From assembly GCA_035279525.1 (NCBI GenBank), contig DATEHQ010000159.1:19349-83348 (forward strand): a stretch of 64,000 nt of DNA, given 5' to 3'. The translations under genes and the position numbers were made by a program. Below are positions 57,598 through 64,000 of the stretch, one piece after another (position 1 is the first letter of the stretch; each line of letters opens with the position of its first letter). Origin of the DNA: DATEHQ01 sp035279525. GTDB taxonomy: Bacteria > Chloroflexota > Dormibacteria > Dormibacterales > Dormibacteraceae. Below the pieces are notes generated by a model. It made no database searches, was not told the origin of the DNA, and worked only from the letters and a program-made list of their open reading frames with translations.

Positions 57598-58593
57598 GTG
57601 TTCGTGAATGCCCAGCCTTCCGGTTCACCGTGGCTCGACGAAGCCGACGAAGAGTCGCCCGAGACGCTGGCTTCCGGCCGCCCCGAGCGGGGTGAGCCGG
57701 ACCTCGACGAGCTCCTCACCCGGCTGGAGAGCAGGCCCAGGACGGCGGTCTCCGCGGAGCACAGCGATGCGGACGACTCGCTCGGCGCCTACCTCCACGA
57801 GATCGGTCGGGGCAAGCTGCTGACCAAGGAGGAGGAGGTCGAGCTGGCCAAGCAGATCGAGGCCGGCTCGGACGCGGCGCGCAGGCGCATGACCGAGGCG
57901 AACCTGCGCCTCGTGGTCTCGGTGGCGAAGAAGTACCAGGGCCGCGGACTCCCCCTGCTGGACCTGATCCAGGAGGGCAACCTCGGCCTGCTCCGCGCGG
58001 TCCAGAAGTTCGAGTGGCGCCGAGGATTCAAGTTCTCGACCTACGCGACGTGGTGGATCCGCCAGGCGGTCCTGCGCTCGATCGGCGACCAGGCGCGCAC
58101 GATCCGGCTGCCGATTCACATCGGTGACCTGACGAACAAGCTCGTCCGTATCTCGGATCGGCTGCGCGACGGCCTCGGCCGCCAGGCCACCGACGACGAG
58201 ATCGGCGAGGAGATGGGGATGACCGCGGAAGAGGTCGCGGAGCTTCGCCACACCATGCGCGACGTCGTCTCCCTCGAGACGCCGATCGGCGACGAGGCCG
58301 ACACCGAGCTGGGTCACCTGATCGAGGACAGCAACGCCGAGTCACCGGCCGCGGCGGCCCTGGAGGCCGACCTCAAGGCGAGGATGGAGGCCGTGCTCGA
58401 GATGCTCGATTCCCGCGAGCGGCGCGTGATCCAGCTTCGCTTCGGCCTGATCGACGGACACCAGCGGCCGCTGGACGAGGTCGCGCGCCGGATGAGTGTG
58501 AGCCGGGAGACCATCAGGCAGCTCGAACGGCAGGCTCTTTCGAAGCTGCGACGGGCCGGGGTCGCCGAGAGCCTGCGGGCTTACGCGGGCTAG
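57598..58593 (+). CDS. RpoD/SigA-like sigma-70 factor
   Basis: 331 residues from a GTG. Region 1.2 (DDSLGAYLHEIGRGKLLTKE), region 2 (LVVSVAKKYQGRGLPLLDLI; FEWRRGFKFSTYATWWIRQA), region 3 (IGDLTNKLVRISDRLRDGLG) and region 4.2 (VARRMSVSRETIRQLERQAL) are intact. Region 1.1 is short. The size and sequence fit a group 1 or group 2 (SigB/HrdA-like) factor. Its stop overlaps the convergent protease gene by 4 nt. Confidence 0.93.
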   Translation: MFVNAQPSGSPWLDEADEESPETLASGRPERGEPDLDELLTRLESRPRTAVSAEHSDADDSLGAYLHEIGRGKLLTKEEEVELAKQIEAGSDAARRRMTEANLRLVVSVAKKYQGRGLPLLDLIQEGNLGLLRAVQKFEWRRGFKFSTYATWWIRQAVLRSIGDQARTIRLPIHIGDLTNKLVRISDRLRDGLGRQATDDEIGEEMGMTAEEVAELRHTMRDVVSLETPIGDEADTELGHLIEDSNAESPAAAALEADLKARMEAVLEMLDSRERRVIQLRFGLIDGHQRPLDEVARRMSVSRETIRQLERQALSKLRRAGVAESLRAYAG

Positions 58594-59729
58594 GCCGGAC
58601 GCGCGGCGCCGCCGCCGAACGGTTTCCTGGCGGTGAGGACGCGCGCCACGTCGACCGGCGAAAGGATGCCCACCAGCTCGCCCTTGTCGAAAACCAGGAC
58701 GCGCTGATCGAAGGCGCTTCCGATCCGCTCGATCAGCGCCGCCAGCTCTTCGGTGGGTGTGGTTTTGGGCACCGCTGCGATTGGCCGCGCCGCGTCGATC
58801 AGGTGCTTGTCGCCCCGCTCGTGGTGGGGGATCCGCACCAGCTCAGACAGATGGACGACGCCGGTCAGGTTGCCCGAGGGCTCGTGGACGGGATACGTCG
58901 TGAAGTGGTGCTGGGGCGCGACGGCTTCGAGGAACTGCTGCACCGTGAGCCAGTCGGGGACGGTGACCACGGGCGAGCTCATCGCGGCCGCAACAGGCAC
59001 CTTCCGGAGCATCGCGCGGACCGCCACTCCCGCCTCCTCTGAGCCGCCGGCCGACAGCAGGAACCAGCCGATGAAGGCAAGCCAGATTCCGCTCGGCACG
59101 TTGCCTGTGAACAGCTGGAACAGGCCGATCGCGATCATCAGGAAGGCGAACACGCGGCCGATCCGGACGGCGTTGTGGACGCCGCGCTGGCGGCTGCCGG
59201 ACCTCCACCAGAAAAAAGAGCTGAGGAGCCGCCCGCCGTCGAGGGGAAACGCCGGCACCAGGTTGAAAGCCCCCAGCGCGACGTTGACCAGGGCCAGCCA
59301 CATGAGCACGTCCGCGGCGAGGGGGCTGGCGTTCTGAGAAGCGAACCCGGCTGCGTAGGCCGCCCCCGCGATGACAAAGCTCGTCACCGGTCCGACGCCC
59401 GCGATGAGCGCCTCCGACCCCGCGCTCTTCGGCTCACCGTCGAGGCGCGATACACCCCCGAACAGCCACAGCGTGATGCCGGCCACCGCCACACCGTTGC
59501 GCCGCGCGACCAGCGCGTGTGCCATCTCGTGCGCGAGGAGGCAGCCGTAGAAGGTGGCTGCCCCGATCACTGCGGCGACCCAGTAGGTGAGCACCGCGTG
59601 GCCGGGCACGTCGTAGGGAAGGATCTGCGTCGCCAGCGTCCACGCGACCAGCGCGAAGATGAAGATCAGGCTCCAGTTGACCCCGATCTCGATCCCGAAC
59701 AGGCGCCCCAGGCGGACGCTCGGCGTCAT
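58590..59729 (-). CDS. Site-2-type membrane metalloprotease with CBS pair
   Basis: 379 residues. Zinc site HEMAH (67-71) and the downstream NLVPAFPLDGGR (156-167), both inside membrane helices, define M50/S2P. C-terminal CBS domains (about 245-370) may sense nucleotides. S2P proteases cleave anti-sigma factors or other membrane proteins within the bilayer. Convergent with the sigma gene; no functional link is proven. Confidence 0.93.
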   Translation of the reverse strand: MTPSVRLGRLFGIEIGVNWSLIFIFALVAWTLATQILPYDVPGHAVLTYWVAAVIGAATFYGCLLAHEMAHALVARRNGVAVAGITLWLFGGVSRLDGEPKSAGSEALIAGVGPVTSFVIAGAAYAAGFASQNASPLAADVLMWLALVNVALGAFNLVPAFPLDGGRLLSSFFWWRSGSRQRGVHNAVRIGRVFAFLMIAIGLFQLFTGNVPSGIWLAFIGWFLLSAGGSEEAGVAVRAMLRKVPVAAAMSSPVVTVPDWLTVQQFLEAVAPQHHFTTYPVHEPSGNLTGVVHLSELVRIPHHERGDKHLIDAARPIAAVPKTTPTEELAALIERIGSAFDQRVLVFDKGELVGILSPVDVARVLTARKPFGGGAARPA

Positions 59730-59854
59730 CGTCTTGCGAGTCTAGAGTCCACCGGCTCGGCCCGGCGCCTGGTCGGCACGGAGAAGCTCGCCCACGCCAC
59801 ACCCTGAGGTTATCGTGCCCGGTTCACACGGGCGGCCTCCATTAATGTGTGGGC

Positions 59855-60982
59855 ATGCGCCAGCTGGTCAAGGCGGGCACGCTCATCGAGGAGTCGGGGA
59901 TCACCCCCGAGGAGCTCCAGCTCGCCGTTCGAAATCACTCGATGCCCCTCGAGGCGCTGCGCTACGACGTGACGCCCGTGGGGCTCCACTACCTCCTCAT
60001 CCACTTCGACATCCCACAGGTCGACGTCTCCACATGGGAGCTGAGCGTCGGAGGGTTGGTCGGCCGGAAGACGAGTCTGACCCTCGATGCGATCAAGGCC
60101 CGCCCCGCGACGACGCTGGCGGTCACCCTCGAGTGTGCCGGAAACGGTCGCGCCCGGCTGTCGCCCCGGCCGCTCAGCCAGCCCTGGCTCGGCGAGGCGG
60201 TCGGCACCGCCGAGTGGACGGGCACGCCGCTGCGGTCGCTGCTCCAGGAGGCGGATCCCACCGAAGGCGCAACCCACGTCGTCTTCACCGGGATCGACCG
60301 CGGCGTGCAGGGCGAAATCGACCAGCTCTACGAGCGAAGCCTTTCGCTCGCGGACGCGATGCGCGACGAGGTCCTGCTGGCCTACGCGATCAACGGCCAG
60401 GCCCTTCCGCCGCAGCACGGGTTTCCGCTGCGGCTGGTCGTCCCCGGGTGGTACGGGATGACGAGCGTGAAGTGGCTGCGCTCGATCACCGTCGTCGCCG
60501 ACGGGTTCGACGGATATCAGCAGGCGCGCGCCTATCACTTTCGCGAGTCGCGCGACGAGCGCGGCGTGCCGGTCACGCGAATGCTGCCGCGGGCGTTGAT
60601 GGCGCCGCCCGGCGTTCCGGACTTCATGACGCGGACGCGATTCGTGGAGGCGGGCGAGCAGCTCATCGAGGGACGCGCGTGGTCGGGACGCGGGGCTGTG
60701 ACGCGTGTCGAGGTGTCCGGCGACGGCGGGAAGTCATGGAGCCCCGCGCAGCTCGAGGAGGCGCGCTCTCCCTTCGCCTGGCGTCGCTGGACGTACCGCT
60801 GGCACGCGACGCCCGGTGAGCACGAGCTGTGTGCGCGCGCCGCCGACGCCGCGGGCAACGTCCAGCCGGAGACTCAGAGCTGGAACGTCGAGGGAGTGCA
60901 GAACAACGCGATGCAGCGGGTGAGCGTCGTGGTCGGCTCGTCGCTGCACGAGGTCCAGCGGCCGGCCGACGACCTCCGCTGA
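59855..60982 (+). CDS. Sulfite-oxidase-like molybdopterin enzyme
   Basis: 375 residues from the ATG at 59855, 7 nt after TTAATG. Molybdenum Cys94 lies in TLECAGNGR. Features of the SUOX fold: HSMPLEALRYDVTPVGLHYL, FPLRLVVPGWYGMTSVKWLR and C-terminal dimerization domain (TRVEVSGDGGKSW, PFAWRRWTYRWHATPGEHEL). No signal peptide or heme domain, so probably cytoplasmic oxidation of sulfite or a related substrate. Confidence 0.92.
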   Translation: MRQLVKAGTLIEESGITPEELQLAVRNHSMPLEALRYDVTPVGLHYLLIHFDIPQVDVSTWELSVGGLVGRKTSLTLDAIKARPATTLAVTLECAGNGRARLSPRPLSQPWLGEAVGTAEWTGTPLRSLLQEADPTEGATHVVFTGIDRGVQGEIDQLYERSLSLADAMRDEVLLAYAINGQALPPQHGFPLRLVVPGWYGMTSVKWLRSITVVADGFDGYQQARAYHFRESRDERGVPVTRMLPRALMAPPGVPDFMTRTRFVEAGEQLIEGRAWSGRGAVTRVEVSGDGGKSWSPAQLEEARSPFAWRRWTYRWHATPGEHELCARAADAAGNVQPETQSWNVEGVQNNAMQRVSVVVGSSLHEVQRPADDLR

Positions 60983-60986
60983 TCCG

Positions 60987-62159
60987 GTGGCGCAGCAGAC
61001 GGGAAGCAAGCCGGCGGTCGAAAGGCTCCTCCAGGCCTGGCGCGGCGAGGTGCAGGCGCGCGCGCTGTACACGATCCTCGCGAACCGGCTGCGGGACTCG
61101 CGGCGGGCGGAGATCATTCGAGCCATCGCCGACGCCGAGGCCTCGCACCGGCAGCGCATCGAAGACCGTCTTCGCGAGCTCGGACAGCCCGTCCCGGACC
61201 CCGCATCAGTGAGGCTTTCGCCTCTCCAGGTCCTGCAGGCACGCATCGCCCCCATCGAGCTGGTGATGAGCCGGATGGAGGCGGCCGAGGAGGAGGAGAT
61301 ACAGGACCGCTACAAGCGCGCGACCGGCGACGCCAAGACGGACGAGGTCCTGCAGTCCATCCGTGCGGAGGAGCAGGGCCATTCGCGCTCGCTCGACTCG
61401 ATGCAGGCCGCGCACCGCCGCGACACCCCGCCGCCGTCATCCGCGCAGAGCCGGCTCGACCGCATCCTCGGTAGCGAGACCTGGCACCGAACCGGCTCGG
61501 GCTGGATCTCGGGCGCGATCTACGGTGCGAACGACGGCCTGGCGGCGGTGTTCGGCATCGTGGCCGGCGTCTCCGGTGCGACGGGTGGATCGAGCTTCGT
61601 CCTGACCGCGGGGCTGTTCGGAGCCATCGCCTCAGGCCTGTCCATGGCCACCGGTGCGTTTCTCGCCGAGCGCTCCGAGGCCGAGGTCGCCGCGGCAAAC
61701 GTCGCGCGCGAAAGGCAGGAGATCATCGAGAACCCAGACGAGGAGAAGGAGGAAGTCTCGCTTTTCTATCAGCTGAAGGGGCTCGACAAGGACACCGCCG
61801 ACAAGCTCGCCGAGCAGCTGTCGCACGATCCCGAGTCGCTGCTCAAGGTGCATGCGCCGGAGGAGCTCGGCGGAATCGAGGCGTCGAGCCAGCCTGGCCA
61901 GGCCGCCATCGCCGCCGGGATCAGCACGTTCGTCGGCGCGATGGTCCCGGTGATTCCGTTCTTCTTCCTGCGGGGCACCGCGGGTGTGATCACCGCGGCC
62001 ATCGTGTCGCTCATCGCCCACTTTCTGGTCGGCGCCGCGAAGTCGCTCTTCACTCTGCGCACCTGGTGGTCGGCCGGGCTCGAGATGACGCTCGCGGGCG
62101 TGATCGTGGGCGGAATCACGTACGCGATCGGCCTCGTGCTGAAGGTGGGCGGAGCCTAG
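60987..62159 (+). CDS. Ferritin-like domain fused to VIT1/CCC1 membrane transporter
   Basis: 390 residues from a GTG 4 nt after the previous stop. Residues 1-145 are a ferritin/rubrerythrin-like helical bundle with ExxH-type residues (AWRGEVQARALYTILANRLR; DAEASHRQRIEDRL; EEEEIQDRYKRA). Residues about 170-390 are VIT1/CCC1: SGAIYGANDGLAAVFGIVAG, ASGLSMATGAFLAERSEAE, and late helices. Such proteins move ferrous iron or manganese, with the ferritin domain capturing metal on the cytoplasmic side. Confidence 0.92.
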   Translation: MAQQTGSKPAVERLLQAWRGEVQARALYTILANRLRDSRRAEIIRAIADAEASHRQRIEDRLRELGQPVPDPASVRLSPLQVLQARIAPIELVMSRMEAAEEEEIQDRYKRATGDAKTDEVLQSIRAEEQGHSRSLDSMQAAHRRDTPPPSSAQSRLDRILGSETWHRTGSGWISGAIYGANDGLAAVFGIVAGVSGATGGSSFVLTAGLFGAIASGLSMATGAFLAERSEAEVAAANVARERQEIIENPDEEKEEVSLFYQLKGLDKDTADKLAEQLSHDPESLLKVHAPEELGGIEASSQPGQAAIAAGISTFVGAMVPVIPFFFLRGTAGVITAAIVSLIAHFLVGAAKSLFTLRTWWSAGLEMTLAGVIVGGITYAIGLVLKVGGA

Positions 62160-62185
62160 CGCCGGCGTTGTGCTAATGAATATGG

Positions 62186-62989
62186 GTGGATCCTCTCGTG
62201 CGGCTGAAGGAAGGCCAGAGGTGGATGTGGGCCCTGGGCGATTACAGCGCCGTCTCGCCCATGCTCGAGCCTTACGGGATCGGGCTGGCCGCGCGGTGCG
62301 GCATCACCCCCGGCCTCAGGGTCCTGGACGTCGCCGCGGGCAACGGCAACTTCGCGCTTGCGGCGGCCCGCCTCGGCGCCGTCGTGACGGCCACCGACCT
62401 GACGCCGCGGATGCTGGAGCTCGGGCGCGCCCGCACCATCGAGGCGGGGGAGACCATCGAGTGGCTGGAGGCCGACGCAGAAGATCTCCCCGTCCGGGAC
62501 GGTGACTTCGACCTGGTGGCGTCGGTCTTCGGCGCCATGTTCGCGCCGCGTCCCGAACGCGTCGCGAGCGAGATGTTCCGGGCCACACGACCAGGTGGCC
62601 TCGTCGCCATGGCCAACTACGGCTGGGACGGTTTCCTCGGCTCGTTTGCGAAGCTGCTCGGCCGCTATGCCGGCCCCGGCCCCGCCGGGGTGCCGGCGCC
62701 GTTTGAGTGGGGCGACGAAGAGGTCGTGAGGAAAAGGTTCGGCGACCTGGCCGCCAGGGTCGACGTCCAACCAGGCGTGGTCACGCAGGCGTTCGGATCG
62801 GTCGACGACGCTCTGGATTTCTGGGAGCGGACGAACGGTCCACAGATCGCGCTGAAGACGATGCTTCCACCAGACCGGTATGCCGACTTCAAGCGGGACG
62901 CCGAGGCTCTGGTCCGGGAGTCGAACCAGTCGCATGGCGGCGGGCTCGAGCTGAGGTCGGCCTACATCAACGTCATGGCGCGCAAGTGA
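62186..62989 (+). CDS. UbiE-like SAM-dependent methyltransferase
   Basis: 267 residues from a GTG 8 nt after GCTAAT (leaderless). Motif I VLDVAAGNGNFALAAARLGA, motif II region ADAEDLPVRDGDFDLVASVF. The later half has FWERTNGP and is family-typical. Substrate unknown. Coupled to the next gene by a GTGA overlap. Confidence 0.9.
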   Translation: MDPLVRLKEGQRWMWALGDYSAVSPMLEPYGIGLAARCGITPGLRVLDVAAGNGNFALAAARLGAVVTATDLTPRMLELGRARTIEAGETIEWLEADAEDLPVRDGDFDLVASVFGAMFAPRPERVASEMFRATRPGGLVAMANYGWDGFLGSFAKLLGRYAGPGPAGVPAPFEWGDEEVVRKRFGDLAARVDVQPGVVTQAFGSVDDALDFWERTNGPQIALKTMLPPDRYADFKRDAEALVRESNQSHGGGLELRSAYINVMARK

Positions 62990-63810
62990 CGGCCGAGCCA
63001 TACATCTGCGCCACGTGCGGCGTGCAGTTCACGCCGTCCGACCATCCGCCCGAAGCCTGCCCCGTATGCGAGGACGAGCGGCAGTACGTGGGATGGTCCG
63101 GCCAGAAGTGGACCACGCTCGACGAGCTCCGCGCCGCTCACCGCAACGAGGTGCGTGACGACCTGGGCGTGACCGGGATCGGCACGGAGCCGGCGTTTGC
63201 GATCGGGCAGCGCGCGCTTCTCGTTCGGTCCGCCGGCGGCAACGTGTTGTGGGACTGCATCACGCTGATCGACGACGCGACCGTGGAGGCGGTGAGCTCG
63301 CTCGGTGGAATCCGCGCGATCGCGATCTCACACCCTCATTACTACTCGTCGATGGTGGAGTGGAGCAGGGCCTTCGACGCCCCTGTCCATCTGCACGAAG
63401 CCGACCGGCAGTGGGTCATGCGCCCTGATCCCCGCATCGACTTCTGGTCCGGCGAAACGAAGGACCTGTGGGACGGCATGACCCTGGTTCGCGGGGGCGG
63501 CCACTTCGATGGGGGCACGATTCTCCACTGGCCGGCCGGCGCCGATGGACGCGGCGCGGTGCTCAGCGGCGACATCGTGCAGGTCGCGCAGGACCGTCGG
63601 TGGGTCACCTTCATGTACAGCTTTCCCAACCACATCCCACTGGCCGCCGCCGAGGTCGACCGCATCGTCGCGGCGCTGGAACCATTTGATTTCGATCGGA
63701 TCTACGGCGCCTGGTGGTCACGCAACGTCGATCGGGACGCGAAGGGTGCGGTCAAGCGGTCGGCGGAACGCTACCGGCGGGCCATCGAGGGAACTTACCC
63801 GGCGCGCTAG
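62986..63810 (+). CDS. MBL-fold hydrolase with N-terminal zinc ribbon
   Basis: 274 residues from a GTG overlapping the methyltransferase's TGA (GTGA). N-terminal rubredoxin-like Cys pairs (C8, C11, C25, C28). The MBL part has AISHPHYYSSMVEWSRAFDA, HLHEADRQWV, GGGHFDGGTILHW and SGDIVQVA; the canonical HxHxDH is altered to HPHYY. Probably a zinc hydrolase of unknown substrate. Confidence 0.87.
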   Translation: MTAEPYICATCGVQFTPSDHPPEACPVCEDERQYVGWSGQKWTTLDELRAAHRNEVRDDLGVTGIGTEPAFAIGQRALLVRSAGGNVLWDCITLIDDATVEAVSSLGGIRAIAISHPHYYSSMVEWSRAFDAPVHLHEADRQWVMRPDPRIDFWSGETKDLWDGMTLVRGGGHFDGGTILHWPAGADGRGAVLSGDIVQVAQDRRWVTFMYSFPNHIPLAAAEVDRIVAALEPFDFDRIYGAWWSRNVDRDAKGAVKRSAERYRRAIEGTYPAR

Positions 63811-64000
63811 TCAGGCCCGCGCGGCTTGAACCAGAACGTGGGAGCGACAGTGGTGATTGCACCGTCCGCCGCTCTGACCACCTGCCAGCCGCCCTCGTGG
63901 ACCATCCGGTGATGGCGATGACAGAGCAGGACCAGGTTGTCCAGGGTGGTCGATCCGCCGTTGGTCCAGTGCACGACATGATGTGCGGCGCTCCATTTCG
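63807..64000 (-). CDS. HNH endonuclease-domain protein, 5' part outside the window
   Basis: The minus-strand frame from the window edge reads SAAHHVVHWTNGGSTTLDNL, then VLLCHRHHRMVHEGGWQVV, a complete HNH motif, and ends with TFWFKPRGPD and a TAG that overlaps the MBL gene's stop by 4 nt. This is the C-terminus of a DUF222/13E12-type HNH protein, common in actinobacterial-like genomes. The N-terminal helical region lies beyond the edge. Confidence 0.85.
   Translation of the reverse strand, partial: KWSAAHHVVHWTNGGSTTLDNLVLLCHRHHRMVHEGGWQVVRAADGAITTVAPTFWFKPRGPD

Overview
The window is GC-rich (high third-position GC, frequent GTG and TTG starts, many genes overlapping by 1-4 nt) and looks like chromosomal DNA of a Gram-positive-like or monoderm soil bacterium. 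The gene mix (F420-type DUF385 protein, DUF3224, DUF2461, YdeI family, TPR-XRE regulators, 13E12-type HNH protein, many leaderless promoters) suggests the Dormibacterota/Chloroflexota/Actinobacteriota neighbourhood. That placement is an inference from gene content, not a taxonomic result.

Region 1 (1-9637, + strand) is the 3' part of an extracellular contractile injection system (eCIS) operon. Its parts are a LysM/tube-like hub protein, a VgrG-like spike, a PAAR-like tip, a gp25-like protein, a baseplate J protein carrying an unusual C-terminal beta-propeller, and a P2 gpI-like tail protein. Downstream in the same translationally coupled operon are three paralogous proteins with an N-terminal beta-sandwich and membrane segments, and one small membrane-anchored secreted protein. 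Sheath, tube and AAA+ ATPase genes are not seen and would have to lie upstream.

Region 2 (9626-14925, - strand) converges on the eCIS operon and is the most unusual part. It reads, in order of transcription: a 31-residue exported peptide with a predicted 7-residue mature tail; an XRE-TPR regulator of RRNPP-like layout; a 132-residue Bell-like effector ending in a RHIM-like motif; a STAND NTPase carrying the same motif at its N-terminus, followed by TPR-like, transmembrane and three TIG domains; and a polytopic membrane protein. The motif is identical over 15 residues in the two proteins and over 46 bp in DNA. A 24-bp perfect palindrome and good sigma-70-type promoters lie upstream. Three small membrane protein genes diverge from it (15040-16147).

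Region 3 (16190-29124) holds a MarR/DUF3224 operon with a 21-bp operator, an acyl desaturase, several MFS and LysE exporters, a block of hairpin repeats, adenine deaminase, a TetR/MFS efflux pair, a YwaF-like membrane protein, a cytochrome P450 and a NarL-type response regulator.

Region 4 (29222-37837) is regulatory and transport: a winged-helix regulator, CheB and CheR-PAS signalling proteins, divergent Crp-type and HTH-MEDS regulators sharing one bidirectional leaderless promoter, and a znuABC operon divergent from a Zur-like Fur protein.

Region 5 (37831-64000) is mostly housekeeping and accessory metabolism: a 2-hydroxyacid dehydrogenase, membrane proteins, a DUF385-MFS fusion, a beta-propeller plus MoaD-like pair, an SDR, an ECF sigma factor, a NagZ-like lipoprotein, a PRC-barrel protein without an ordinary start codon for its full domain, a MerR-receiver/KaiC-like pair, an RpoD-like sigma factor, a site-2 protease, a sulfite-oxidase-like protein, a ferritin-VIT1 protein, a methyltransferase, an MBL-fold protein and the edge of an HNH gene. 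No tRNA, rRNA, CRISPR array or insertion sequence was seen.
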